The position numbers and the translations under genes were made by a program. This document shows, one piece after another, positions 1 through 8,614 of a stretch of DNA of 64,000 nt. Each line of letters opens with the position of its first letter. Position 1 is the stretch's first letter. This stretch comes from CAYOUV01 sp963790075 (GTDB taxonomy: Bacteria; Chloroflexota; Anaerolineae; Anaerolineales; Villigracilaceae): the NCBI GenBank assembly GCA_963790075.1, contig CAWBNG010000003.1, positions 62,001 through 126,000 on the forward strand, written 5' to 3'. Below the pieces are notes generated by a model, which had not been told where the DNA came from, ran no database searches, and worked only from the letters and a program-made list of their open reading frames with translations.

Positions 1-228
1 ACAGACCTTGCCCCCATCCTGGCTCCGCTGATCATCGACCGGCGTGGCAATCCGGTTTTGTTCGATCGGGTGACATTTCCCGACTTACTAAAATTGAAGG
101 GAGATGTCGGAGGTCGTGCCATCTTTTCAAAATACAATGTCGCCTACCTGCCCTGGCATGATGACAGTCTGCTGCTGGATGTCGACACACCGGAAATGTA
201 CCAGCGCCTGAAAGACACACAGGAATGA
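1..228 (+). CDS. C-terminal end of a MobA/MocA-like nucleotidyltransferase (truncated by window start)
   Basis: Only the last 75 codons are inside the window; the TGA stop overlaps the next start as ATGA. The visible residues resemble the end of a molybdenum-cofactor nucleotidyltransferase-fold protein: an RGNPVLFDR segment, then GDVGGRAIF, then a closing DVDTPEMYQ that parallels the DLDTPEDY end of the following gene. The catalytic N-terminus is missing, so the nucleotide used (CTP, GTP or other) cannot be called. Translational coupling suggests the two paralogous proteins are made together, perhaps for maturation of a molybdenum hydroxylase; that role is inference. Confidence 0.7.
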   Translation, partial: TDLAPILAPLIIDRRGNPVLFDRVTFPDLLKLKGDVGGRAIFSKYNVAYLPWHDDSLLLDVDTPEMYQRLKDTQE

Positions 229-824
229 TCGCCGCCATCATCCTTGCCGCCGGGATGTCGAAACGTATGGGACAACCCAAGCTGCTCCTGCCTTGGGAGG
301 GAACAACCGTCCTGGGTAAGGTCATCAAAACATTTAAGCAGGCGGGGATCGAATATATTCTGGTCGTCACTGGAGGCGACCGAGAGCTAGTCGAAGCCAA
401 CCTGACCGAACTTGCAACACAATTTCCAACCAGAAGCGTATTCAACCCTGAATTCGCCCAAGCTGAAATGCTCAGTTCACTACAGCGGGGTTTAGCGACA
501 CTCCCATCGGAGGCTGAGGCAGCGCTGATTGGACTCGGCGACCAGCCGCAGGTCCAGGCAAGAACCGTGCGGCATGTCTGCGCCGCATTCGTTAAATCAG
601 GCGCTCCACTGGTTGTCCCAAGCTATCAACTGAGGCGAGGACATCCCTGGCTTGTGGCGCGTTCACTCTGGGGCGAACTTATAAAATTGCCTCCATTGCA
701 ATCGCCTCGCAGTTTCCTCCAGCGACACGCTTCCGATATTTATTATGTCAACGTTGATACTCCAAGCATCCTCGAGGACCTGGATACGCCCGAAGATTAC
801 GCTCAATCGGGAAATGGTTCTTGA
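225..824 (+). CDS. MocA-like nucleotidyltransferase family protein
   Basis: 199 aa, the usual size of molybdenum cofactor cytidylyltransferase-like proteins. Residues 6-19 carry the nucleotide-binding signature LAAGMSKRMGQPK. LGDQPQV near residue 105 supplies the metal-binding Asp, RGHP near residue 139 is the usual substrate-loop motif, and the chain ends with DLDTPEDY. The family transfers CMP or GMP to molybdopterin in the cytoplasm, and MocA types serve xanthine dehydrogenase-like enzymes. The start overlaps the stop of the upstream paralogue by 4 nt, so they are one operon. Family assignment is firm; which nucleotide or cofactor is used is not visible. Confidence 0.85.
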   Translation: MIAAIILAAGMSKRMGQPKLLLPWEGTTVLGKVIKTFKQAGIEYILVVTGGDRELVEANLTELATQFPTRSVFNPEFAQAEMLSSLQRGLATLPSEAEAALIGLGDQPQVQARTVRHVCAAFVKSGAPLVVPSYQLRRGHPWLVARSLWGELIKLPPLQSPRSFLQRHASDIYYVNVDTPSILEDLDTPEDYAQSGNGS

Positions 825-909
825 ATGTCCGTTGTAGATATGCTATTGTGATATTGGCTACAAGGTAACATCGCGGTACCATCCCGGTTCAGCCGGAAAG
901 GAGGCTGCC

Positions 910-1206
910 ATGACGGACTGGGAGGAAATTACCGGATACATCCAAAACGCCATGCAGGCTGTTGACCAGGCCCATCAGGTGAGCGAAAACCTGCGTAATC
1001 ACACCACCCCCGAAAACTTTAACGCCTTCACAGAACACATGCAGGAACTCTACGAGCATCTGGGTACGCTAAAGTACTTGATGGAACACGAGAGCAAAGC
1101 ATCCATGGATGAAGTAGTGGACGCACTCAGCTGGATGTTCAGTGGCAAACCCGCGTCGTATCGCACCACCCCACGCGATGTGGTGCCAACGCACGATGAG
1201 GAGTGA
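910..1206 (+). CDS. small acidic helical protein of unknown function
   Basis: 98 aa, not recognised. A strong GGAAAGGAGG ribosome site lies just upstream of the ATG, which supports a real gene. The sequence is acidic and mostly helix-forming, without signal peptide or membrane segment. It has two helical stretches (residues 1-35 and 40-75) separated by a TTPEN turn and a polar C-terminal tail. It stands alone between the nucleotidyltransferase gene and a good terminator. A small cytosolic helical-bundle protein is the most that can be said. Confidence 0.65.
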   Translation: MTDWEEITGYIQNAMQAVDQAHQVSENLRNHTTPENFNAFTEHMQELYEHLGTLKYLMEHESKASMDEVVDALSWMFSGKPASYRTTPRDVVPTHDEE

Positions 1207-1263
1207 GAACTCCTTTTCAAAGCCCTGCACACTGGCTATCAGGTTCGTCCCAACCGAGTAATG

Positions 1264-1302
1264 GGCTGGCATTGCGTCCCTAGCAATGCCAGCCGCATTT
1301 TT
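1264..1302 (+). terminator. rho-independent terminator after the 98-aa gene
   Basis: A 12-bp perfect stem (1264-1275 with 1283-1294, GGCTGGCATTGC) closes a 7-nt loop and is followed by GCATTTTT. It separates the small gene from the lipid-kinase operon. Confidence 0.85.
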
Positions 1303-1369
1303 AATCAAGCAACTTAAATTGTGATAAACTCAACGCTATCCCAAAAGAAAAGGAATCATCGAATAGTAA

Positions 1370-2302
1370 ATGAAGTACTTGATCATTGTCAATCCGATCT
1401 CCGGTCGTGGTTTTGCAGACCGGGCCACTCCCAGGATCGAGGCGGCTTTACGCGCCAATGAACTGGAATTCGACCTGATTCGGACAGAAAGGCCCTGGCA
1501 CGCCGCAGAACTGGCCGAGCAGGGTGCCAAAGATGGTTATGATGTGATTGTCACTGCCAGTGGCGATGGGACTGCCAATGAAGCGCTCAACGGGCTGATG
1601 CGCGCTCGTGCAGCTGGCCACAACCATACCGCCATGGGCATCATCCCGGTCGGTACGGGAAATGATATGGCTTATGGAATGGGGATTCGCGGAAATCTCG
1701 AAGAAAGCATCGCGGTCCTGGCAAAAAAACAACGCCAAAAAGTAGACATCGGTTTGGTAAAAGGCGGAGATTATCCCGAAGGGCGTTATTTCGCCAACGG
1801 TGTCGGGGTCGGCTTTGACGCAGCCGTGGGCTTTGCGGCTGTTCAAATTCGTTGGGCACGCGGTCTGCTGGCTTACCTGATTGCAGTCATCCAGACCGTT
1901 TTTTTCTACTACCAAGCGCCTAAAGTTCGTATCACCTTGGATGAGGAGGTCATTGAACAGTCATCGCTGATGATTTCCATCATGAACGGACAGCGCATGG
2001 GTGGCGGTTTCTACATGGCGCCTGACGGCCTACCCGGCGATGGAATGTTCGATCTTTGCATCGCTGAAAGCGCATCCAAACCACGCATTTTTGGCCTGAT
2101 ACCGCACTTCATCAAAGGTTCCCAAGCCACTCAAAAAGAAATCAAAATGAAACATTCGCGTCGGGTCACCATCACGGCCCAGAATGGAAACCACTTTCCA
2201 GCTCATTGCGACGGGGAAACGCTCTGTTACGCTGGCGAAGAACTCACGATTGAGCTGATCCCACAGGCGATCGACTTTATTTCTGATAGGAAAAGTGCGT
2301 GA
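1370..2302 (+). CDS. diacylglycerol kinase-family lipid kinase, copy 1
   Basis: 310 aa, typical for the YegS/DgkB/sphingosine-kinase family, which phosphorylates lipid hydroxyls with ATP at the inner membrane face. The N-terminal catalytic domain begins IVNPISGRG (residues 6-14). The nucleotide motif reads SGDGTANEALNGL from residue 64, where the family consensus and the next gene have GGDGT, so the first glycine is Ser. PVGTGND (about residue 94) and the C-terminal HCDGE segment are conserved. It overlaps the next paralogue by GTGA at 2299-2302, and that gene overlaps a PlsC-like gene, giving a three-gene phospholipid operon. Start choice: ATG at 1370 with an AAGGA sequence about 15 nt upstream, so the ribosome site is weak. 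Confidence 0.85.
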   Translation: MKYLIIVNPISGRGFADRATPRIEAALRANELEFDLIRTERPWHAAELAEQGAKDGYDVIVTASGDGTANEALNGLMRARAAGHNHTAMGIIPVGTGNDMAYGMGIRGNLEESIAVLAKKQRQKVDIGLVKGGDYPEGRYFANGVGVGFDAAVGFAAVQIRWARGLLAYLIAVIQTVFFYYQAPKVRITLDEEVIEQSSLMISIMNGQRMGGGFYMAPDGLPGDGMFDLCIAESASKPRIFGLIPHFIKGSQATQKEIKMKHSRRVTITAQNGNHFPAHCDGETLCYAGEELTIELIPQAIDFISDRKSA

Positions 2303-3231
2303 AGTATCTGGTTATTGCCAACCCGGTTTGTGGACATGGAAGCGGATTCAAACGTGTCCCGGAAATTGAGAAGAACCTGAAGCAATGCCAGCTGGATTAT
2401 GACCTGGTTATCACCGAAAGACCCTGGCACGCGGCTGACTTGGCGGAGCAGGCTGCCCGGGACGGTTATGAGGTCATCATCGCAGCAGGTGGCGATGGCA
2501 CAGTCAACGAGGCACTTAACGGCTTAATGCGGGTCCGCTCTGCCGCTGTCAACCAGCCTGCCCTGGGCGTCATCAGTATTGGCACTGGCAACGATTTTGC
2601 CGCCAGCATGGGCATCCCCTCTAAATTGAGGGCTGCTTGCGCCGCCTTGAAAGAAGACAAACGCCATACAATCGACATCGGCCTGGTCAAGGGGCAGGGC
2701 TGCCAATTCTCCGAAAGTCGTTACTTTGGCAACTGTGTCGGAATCGGCTTCGACGCCGCCGGGACGATCCAGTCCCAGAAAATCACCTGGGCACACGGCA
2801 TGCTGGCTTATCTGATCGCTGCAATCCAGACAATTTTCTGGTACTACAAAGCCCCGATTCTGGAGATCGAATTGGACGGGGAGCGGATCGAGCTGCCATC
2901 ACTCTTGGTATCTGTTATGAACGGCAAACGAATCGGCGGCGGCTTTTGGACCGGCCCTGACAGCTTACCTGACGATGGTTTGTTCGATTTATGCATCGCG
3001 CGCGAGGTCAGCCGGACGCGTATATTCACCCTCATTCTCCATTTTCTAAAAGGGACTCAGGCTAGCCAACCGGAAATTCAAACCGCACGCGCAAAACATG
3101 TCGTCGTTACCGCCACCAAAGGGACCATGCCCGTCCAGGTTGATGGGGAGATCATTTGCACCGAGGGCCGAAAACTCGAAATCGAGATTTTATCCAGGCA
3201 ATTGGAAATTGTTGGAGGCGCATTTTCATGA
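2299..3231 (+). CDS. diacylglycerol kinase-family lipid kinase, copy 2
   Basis: 310 aa, the same length as the preceding gene and alignable with it end to end, so a tandem duplication. It has the intact GGDGTVNEALNGL motif near residue 64 and SIGTGND near residue 94, both expected for an active DAGK-catalytic domain. It starts with GTG, overlapping the stop of copy 1 by 4 nt. Its own stop overlaps the following acyltransferase start by 4 nt (ATGA). The family phosphorylates diacylglycerol or related lipids; the exact lipid is unknown. Keeping both copies with a changed motif in copy 1 suggests different substrates or a heteromeric pair. Confidence 0.87.
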   Translation: MKYLVIANPVCGHGSGFKRVPEIEKNLKQCQLDYDLVITERPWHAADLAEQAARDGYEVIIAAGGDGTVNEALNGLMRVRSAAVNQPALGVISIGTGNDFAASMGIPSKLRAACAALKEDKRHTIDIGLVKGQGCQFSESRYFGNCVGIGFDAAGTIQSQKITWAHGMLAYLIAAIQTIFWYYKAPILEIELDGERIELPSLLVSVMNGKRIGGGFWTGPDSLPDDGLFDLCIAREVSRTRIFTLILHFLKGTQASQPEIQTARAKHVVVTATKGTMPVQVDGEIICTEGRKLEIEILSRQLEIVGGAFS

Positions 3232-3902
3232 AATTGATGCGCTGGTTTGTCACCGGGGTTGCAAAAAGGGGGCTGGAAATCATGTGCCGGATCGACAAAT
3301 CCGAGCTTGACAAAGTGCAAGAGCGGGGACCATTGATCGCTTATTCAAACCACACCGGTTCGGTTGAAGTTCCGCTGATGTTCACCCAACTGCAGCCCCG
3401 TCCAGTGACCGGGCTGGCAAAAATCGAGTCGTGGGACGGCTGGTTCCTGCGATGGATCTTCAACTTGTGGGGCGCGATCCCCCTCCGACGCGGCGAAGCG
3501 GATATAACCGCCATGCGTAAAACCTTAGACGCGCTCAAGGCAGGCTACATCATTGGCATGTCGCCAGAAGGGACACGCAACAGGACCGGTGCGCTGATCG
3601 AGGCGCATCCCGGCATTGTTTCTCTAGCGTTACATAGCAACGCCCCATTGATCCCGATCGCTCACTGGGGTGGTGAAAATTTCCGCGCCAACCTCAAACA
3701 CCTGAAAAGGACGGATTTCCACATCCGCGTTGGTGAACCGTTTTATCTGGATTCACAAGGGGAGAAATTGACCCGCCAAGTGCGCCAGCGGATGCTGGAC
3801 GAACTCATGTATCGCCTGGCAGCCTTGTTACCAGAAGAGTATCGCGGGGTATACGCAAACCCGGAACACGCGACCGGCAAATACCTGCGTAGGGCGGGTT
3901 AA
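3228..3902 (+). CDS. plsC: 1-acyl-glycerol-3-phosphate acyltransferase-like protein (PlsC family)
   Basis: 224 aa from the ATG at 3228, chosen because GGAGG lies at 3213-3217 and the start overlaps the preceding stop. The family acylates lysophosphatidic acid at the membrane. Motif I reads NHTGSVE (residues 41-47), so the HX4D catalytic dyad is HX4E here. Motif III is PEGTRNRTG (113-121), and a hydrophobic stretch lies near 74-85. Coupling to two lipid kinases suggests salvage of diacylglycerol into phosphatidate. Glu for Asp is conservative but unusual, so the acyl acceptor is uncertain. Confidence 0.82.
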   Translation: MKLMRWFVTGVAKRGLEIMCRIDKSELDKVQERGPLIAYSNHTGSVEVPLMFTQLQPRPVTGLAKIESWDGWFLRWIFNLWGAIPLRRGEADITAMRKTLDALKAGYIIGMSPEGTRNRTGALIEAHPGIVSLALHSNAPLIPIAHWGGENFRANLKHLKRTDFHIRVGEPFYLDSQGEKLTRQVRQRMLDELMYRLAALLPEEYRGVYANPEHATGKYLRRAG

Positions 3903-4122
3903 CCCTGAGGTAACAAATATATTTTAATTTACTGGGTACTACTGCCTGCGAATTAATTCCAGGCCTGAGTGGTGGGGTACTTTAGTACTAAAAAGGGCCA
4001 CACTTGCAATTTTGTTGGTTCACAATGCTCTTTGTAAGCCTACAATGAAGTTGTATCAATATACTAACCCTGCGAAGACAGCAATCATAGCCTGCCTTCC
4101 AGTTTTTCCATCGGAGGTAATA

Positions 4123-4866
4123 ATGTCTCGAATTAAATTAATTTTCAGTACACTATTGGTTCTGGTTTTTCTTGCAACCCAAGTAGGCGCTGTGCAAGCA
4201 GCTCCCGCTGGCCAGGAAGCGGAACCAGTCACGAGTATCATCCAGAACATAACGGTGGACTCTGCTAACGAGCCGCCAACCGTGCAGGTTGTTTTTACCG
4301 ACGGCACGTCCGTTACCCTAAGCCTTGACACCGCTCTCGCGCAGACCCTGGTTTCCTACGATCCGGACGGGAATTTGATCGTCAATGACGCCATGTTCGG
4401 CGAAAGTATTTCAATCGACCCACCAACGATCCTTCCCGATGAAACTGAAACCGCGAATCCGGTCGCCAAAGCCATCTCTGCTTTCTTCGCAAGCGTGCTT
4501 GGTCTGGACACCAATACGGTCCTAGCCTGGCATGCTGACGGTTATGGATTCGGCGTCATCACCCAAGCCTGCTGGATGTCCAATGAGTTAGGCGGAGACG
4601 CCTCGACTTGCAGCGACATCCTGGCAGCCAAGAAGAATGGCGACTACAGTGCCTTTACCTTGCCGGATGGCAGCACGCCGACCAACTGGGGACAATTCAA
4701 GAAGGCCGTTCATGATAACAAGGGCAATCTGGGTGCGATCATGTCCGGAAAGGGTAGTATTGGCCAGGACCACAGCGGGCAAACGCTCGCGCCCGCCCTC
4801 GACAATGGACACGGCAACAACAAGGACAAGAGCAATAACGGCAAAGCTAAAGGCAAGAACAAATAA
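4123..4866 (+). CDS. secreted protein of unknown function with charged Lys/Asn/Gly tail
   Basis: 247 aa from the ATG at 4123, which has GGAGG 7 nt upstream and begins a clear Sec signal peptide (residues 1-25, hydrophobic core then AVQAA, cleavage probably before APAGQ). A longer reading frame upstream lacks these signals. The middle has a short beta-rich part (residues 35-95), then a helical part near 115-215 containing LAWHADGYGFGVITQACW and CSDILAAKK with two cysteines that could pair. The last 30 residues are a Gly/Asn/Lys-rich tail, possibly for cell-wall or polyanion contact. I do not recognise the domain. It is a single gene ending at a strong bidirectional terminator. Confidence 0.75.
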   Translation: MSRIKLIFSTLLVLVFLATQVGAVQAAPAGQEAEPVTSIIQNITVDSANEPPTVQVVFTDGTSVTLSLDTALAQTLVSYDPDGNLIVNDAMFGESISIDPPTILPDETETANPVAKAISAFFASVLGLDTNTVLAWHADGYGFGVITQACWMSNELGGDASTCSDILAAKKNGDYSAFTLPDGSTPTNWGQFKKAVHDNKGNLGAIMSGKGSIGQDHSGQTLAPALDNGHGNNKDKSNNGKAKGKNK

Positions 4867-4877
4867 GCTTTTCGTCC

Positions 4878-4920
4878 AAATCCAAAAGGCATCCCAATTG
4901 GGATGCCTTTTGGATTTCTG
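4878..4920. terminator. bidirectional terminator, 18-bp perfect stem
   Basis: 4878-4895 pairs perfectly with 4900-4917 around an AATT loop. Both arms end in A/T runs, so it can stop transcription from the secreted-protein gene (+) and the converging acetyltransferase gene (-). Confidence 0.9.
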
Positions 4921-4928
4921 AAATCAGG

Positions 4929-5363
4929 CTAGAATTTATAGAAATACAAATTGGTTTCCCAGCGCTTAAATCCCAGCCGTCGATATAACCGGTTGGCGGC
5001 CTCTCGCCGCGGATTAGAGGTCAGGACAACACCATCTGCTCCGGATTCTTTCGCCATTTCTAAAGCCTGCCTCATAAGCAATTCGCCGATCCCCTTGCCA
5101 CGCATGGTCCGCTCGATGATCACATCCTCGATCCGGGCGTGGACGCCAGTCGGGACGCGGTAGACTACCAGAGTCAATATGCCAACGATAGGATTTGACT
5201 GTTCCGAGATGCGCGCAACCAGGAGTACACTAGAATCGGATGATACCAGTGATTTCAATTCGGCCTCCGTCGGAGGCTGAGAGTTTTTAGTTAACTGTGG
5301 AATTAGTCGCTCAAGAGCTTCAACCACATCCGGCGTAATTTGATAAACCTGTAATATTTCCAT
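4929..5363 (-). CDS. GNAT-family N-acetyltransferase
   Basis: 144 aa, the size of a single GNAT domain, using acetyl-CoA to acetylate an amine. The acetyl-CoA pyrophosphate loop (motif A) is RGKGIGELLMRQAL near residues 90-103. The motif B region carries NPRREAANRLYRRLGF near the C-terminus, typical of GNAT proteins acting on amino-acid or peptide-like substrates. No Shine-Dalgarno is obvious before the ATG at 5363; a hairpin separates the gene from ileS upstream. Substrate unknown. Confidence 0.82.
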   Translation of the reverse strand: MEILQVYQITPDVVEALERLIPQLTKNSQPPTEAELKSLVSSDSSVLLVARISEQSNPIVGILTLVVYRVPTGVHARIEDVIIERTMRGKGIGELLMRQALEMAKESGADGVVLTSNPRREAANRLYRRLGFKRWETNLYFYKF

Positions 5364-5377
5364 GCGCGAGATTACCG

Positions 5378-5410
5378 AAGAACCGGCTCGCGTAAATCGA
5401 GCCGGTTCTT
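5378..5410 (-). terminator. hairpin between ileS and the acetyltransferase gene
   Basis: 13-bp stem (5378-5390 with 5398-5410) and 7-nt loop, located directly after the ileS stop. The long T run lies on the plus-strand side; on the minus strand the stem is followed by CGGTAAT, so termination of ileS may be partial. Confidence 0.6.
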
Positions 5411-5417
5411 TTTCTGG

Positions 5418-8400
5418 TCAGGCCTTTAGCAGACCAATGCCGAGCGTTTCTCCGTCAAATTCACCCTCCGCGACAGAAGCACCCGCAGGTGAGGCAGCAT
5501 ACTTCAACTCGACTGTCAGCGTCTCAGCCATGATGTAATCGCTATACTCTTTGATGGCCTTCTTCAAGCCGGGCGTTGTTTTTACAAACAATTTGATCCG
5601 ATCGGCCACATCCAGATCAGCCTGCTTGCGTAAATCTTGCACGCGTCGCACAAATTCACGCGCCAGGCCTTCCCTCACTAACTCCGGAGTCAGCTCGGTG
5701 ACCAAGGCGGCAACGTAAGCCCCATCTTCTGCTACCGCAAAGCCTTCCCTGGCCTGCGCGCGGACTTCGACCTCATCCGGAAGGATTTCAAAGGTAGAGC
5801 CTTCGGCCTTTACAGTCAGTGCTTGGCCGGATAAGAATGTCTGCGCAGCCTTTTCGGCATCCATTGCCATAATTGCCTTCTGGATTGCAGGGAACTGATT
5901 GCCATATTTCTGTCCCAGCTGTTTGGGTAAAGGCTTGACCACATGTGAAACCGCTTCTGTGCTGGAATCCAATATGCGTACGGTCTTGACGTTTAATTCG
6001 TCAGCGATCAAGTCAGCAAGATCCGTCACTGCGCTACGCTCATCCAGGTTGCCGACCGAGAATGCCGCAACTGCTAGAGGCTGTCGGACTTTGCGGTTGG
6101 CTTTTTGGCGAGCTGAGTGCCCCAAGGAGACTAATTTCATAACGGTCTCCATTTCGCGATTCAAACTCTCGTCGATCAGACGAGCATCGAAAGCCGGCCA
6201 CTTGGCCAGATGGACCGATTCGGGCGCATCAGGGTCAACCGCAGGAACCAGGTTTTGATACAATTCTTCGGCCAGGAACGGCATAGCCGGTGCCATTAAT
6301 TTCGAAAGAGTAGCCAGTGCGGTGTACAGGGTGTAGTAAGCAGCCTGCTTGTCGGTATCCGATTCGGATTTCCAAAAACGGCGGCGAGAGCGTCGCAGGT
6401 ACCAGGTCGACAGATTCTCGACAAAGGCTTCAAGTGGCCGGGTCGCATTGGGTACGTCATAATTTTCGTAAGCGTTCGTCACCTCACGCACCAGTGTGTT
6501 CAACGAGGAGAGCAGCCAGCGATCAAGATCGTTATCGAAGGTTTTGGGTGTGGTCAGGGACGGGTTATCCAGGTTTGCGTAGGTCACAAAAAACGCATAC
6601 ACATTCCACAAAGTCAGCGTGAAATTGCGGATCACCTCTCCGACAAGATCCAGCGAAAAGCGACGCTCGTTTCCAGGCGGCGAGGCGGTGTAAAGATACC
6701 AGCGGAAAGCATCCGCGCCATGCAGGTTGAGCACATCCCAGGGATCGACGATGTTGCCCAGACTTTTTGACATTTTCTTGCCTTCCCCGTCCAGGATCAA
6801 GCCCAGACAGAGCACGTTCTTATACGCCACACTATCAAACAGCATGGTACTGATGGCGTGCAATGAGTAAAACCATCCACGGGTCTGGTCCACAGCTTCG
6901 CAGATGTAGTCAGCCGGGAACTGCTCTTTGAACTTATCCTCATGCTCGAACGGATAGTGCCATTGTGCCACTGGCATCGAGCCCGAATCAAACCACACGT
7001 CGATCAAGTCCAAAACCCGGCTCATTGTGCCGCCGCACTCCGCGCAGATCCACTGGATTTCGTCGACATACGGACGATGCAAATCCATATCCGACAGGTC
7101 GCGCCCGACTTTTTCGGAAAGCTCGGCAAGCGAGCCAAGGCACTCACGATGTTTGCACTGCTCGCATTCCCAAACAGGCAACGGCGTGCCCCAATAACGC
7201 TCACGGCTCAAAGCCCAATCGATATTATTCTCCAGCCAATTGCCAAAGCGACCATCCCGGATATGCTCGGGTACCCAGTTGATAGTCTGGTTGAGACCTA
7301 CCAGGCGATCCTTGAATTGGCTGGTGCGAATGTACCAAGCCTCGCGTGCATAATAGAGCAAAGGCGTCTGGCAGCGCCAGCAAAACGGATAGGTATGGGT
7401 ATAAGTTTCGGTCCGAAAGAGCAAACCGCGGTCTTCCAAATCACGCGTGATCATCGGGTCAGCGTCTTTGACGAAGACACCGCGCCACGGTGTGACTTGA
7501 TCTACAAAGGTGCCGTCCGGCTTGACCGTCATCAACACGGGCAGGTCAAATTCCAGCGCGGCCTGCATATCTTCCGCGCCAAAAGCCGGTGCCATATGTA
7601 CCAAACCGGTCCCGTCTTCGGTTGTCACAAAATCGCCCAAAACCACATAGTGGGCTGGTTTCTCGGGAGGCATGAAGGTGAATAACGGTTTGTACTTCAA
7701 CCCCTTGAGCTTCCTGCCTTTGACGGTCTCAACTATTTTGACTTCTTCCTCACGAAATACCTTTTTCAACAGCGGCTTGGCCATTACCAGTCGTTCGGTG
7801 CCACCATCCGGGAGCGTACGTTCAATCGTGACGTATTCCACATCCGGGTGAGCTGCCACCGCCACATTCCCAGGAAGCGTCCAGGGCGTAGTAGTCCATA
7901 CCAGCAAGGAAGTTCCGGATCGGTCCATCAGCGGCATACGCACGAAGACCGACGGGTCCTGCGCTTCTTCATAGCCCAATGCCACTTCGTGGTCCGAAAG
8001 CGGCGTGCCGCAACGCGGGCAATACGGGACGACCTTATAGCCCTTGTAAAGCAGGTCCTTCTCCCACAGATCCTTTAAAATCCACCAGACTGACTCTATA
8101 TAGTCGTTGGTGAAAGTCACATACGCTTCTTCAAGGTCCACCCAAAAGGCAATGCGGTCAGTCAATCGCTCCCAATCCTGGATGTAATCGAAGGCCGATT
8201 TCCGGCATTCCTCGTTGAATTTTGCAATGCCGTAATCTTCGATCTGCTGTTTGTTCGTAAAGCCGTGACGCTTTTCGACTTCGATCTCCACCGGTAAACC
8301 ATGAGTATCCCAGCCGCCACGCCGCGAGACGTGGTAGCCATTCATGATTTTATAGCGCGGAAACATATCCTTGAAGGCTCGCGCCAGAACGTGATGCACG

Positions 8401-8564
8401 CCTGGCTTGCCGTTAGCAGTCGGGGGTCCTTCATAAAAAACATATTCCGGTCCGCCTTCACGCAGTTCGACGGTTTTTTTGAAAATGTTGTGCCGTTTCC
8501 AATATTTCAGCACGCCCTCTTCCATCGAGGGGACGTCGAGCTTCGAAGAAACTGGTTTGAACAT
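5418..8564 (-). CDS. ileS: isoleucyl-tRNA synthetase, IleRS2-like with swapped HIGH motif
   Basis: 1048 aa cytosolic class I synthetase that charges tRNA-Ile. The start is ATG at 8564, because GGAGG sits 6 nt upstream; an in-frame ATG four codons earlier overlaps that site. The HIGH signature after PTANGKP reads GVHH (residues 55-58), the GxHH arrangement. The KMSKS loop is intact (GKKMSKSLGN, about residue 596). Length and the TANGxP context fit the long, mupirocin-resistant IleRS2 type. Paired CxxC elements (CPRCG, CWRCQ, CEQCK, CAECGG) are present. Expression is governed by a T-box leader and a consensus promoter upstream. No second ileS is visible here. Confidence 0.95.
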   Translation of the reverse strand: MFKPVSSKLDVPSMEEGVLKYWKRHNIFKKTVELREGGPEYVFYEGPPTANGKPGVHHVLARAFKDMFPRYKIMNGYHVSRRGGWDTHGLPVEIEVEKRHGFTNKQQIEDYGIAKFNEECRKSAFDYIQDWERLTDRIAFWVDLEEAYVTFTNDYIESVWWILKDLWEKDLLYKGYKVVPYCPRCGTPLSDHEVALGYEEAQDPSVFVRMPLMDRSGTSLLVWTTTPWTLPGNVAVAAHPDVEYVTIERTLPDGGTERLVMAKPLLKKVFREEEVKIVETVKGRKLKGLKYKPLFTFMPPEKPAHYVVLGDFVTTEDGTGLVHMAPAFGAEDMQAALEFDLPVLMTVKPDGTFVDQVTPWRGVFVKDADPMITRDLEDRGLLFRTETYTHTYPFCWRCQTPLLYYAREAWYIRTSQFKDRLVGLNQTINWVPEHIRDGRFGNWLENNIDWALSRERYWGTPLPVWECEQCKHRECLGSLAELSEKVGRDLSDMDLHRPYVDEIQWICAECGGTMSRVLDLIDVWFDSGSMPVAQWHYPFEHEDKFKEQFPADYICEAVDQTRGWFYSLHAISTMLFDSVAYKNVLCLGLILDGEGKKMSKSLGNIVDPWDVLNLHGADAFRWYLYTASPPGNERRFSLDLVGEVIRNFTLTLWNVYAFFVTYANLDNPSLTTPKTFDNDLDRWLLSSLNTLVREVTNAYENYDVPNATRPLEAFVENLSTWYLRRSRRRFWKSESDTDKQAAYYTLYTALATLSKLMAPAMPFLAEELYQNLVPAVDPDAPESVHLAKWPAFDARLIDESLNREMETVMKLVSLGHSARQKANRKVRQPLAVAAFSVGNLDERSAVTDLADLIADELNVKTVRILDSSTEAVSHVVKPLPKQLGQKYGNQFPAIQKAIMAMDAEKAAQTFLSGQALTVKAEGSTFEILPDEVEVRAQAREGFAVAEDGAYVAALVTELTPELVREGLAREFVRRVQDLRKQADLDVADRIKLFVKTTPGLKKAIKEYSDYIMAETLTVELKYAASPAGASVAEGEFDGETLGIGLLKA

Positions 8565-8579
8565 GCGCACCTCCACACA

Positions 8580-8614
8580 AAATAAAAACTCTCATCCCTG
8601 GTCAGGGACGAGAG
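8580..8614 (-). terminator. T-box-controlled terminator of the ileS leader
   Basis: On the minus strand a 26-nt hairpin (8614-8589, one mismatch, ACC loop) is followed by TTTTTATTTT just before the ileS ribosome site. It would be displaced when the T-box antiterminator forms. Confidence 0.88.

Noticed and set aside
3903..4122. Possible riboswitch before the secreted-protein gene
   Set aside because: Several short inverted repeats but no match to a riboswitch core that I could recognise.
6942..7685. 247-codon plus-strand frame inside ileS
   Set aside because: Antisense to the well-conserved IleS core; no initiation signal.
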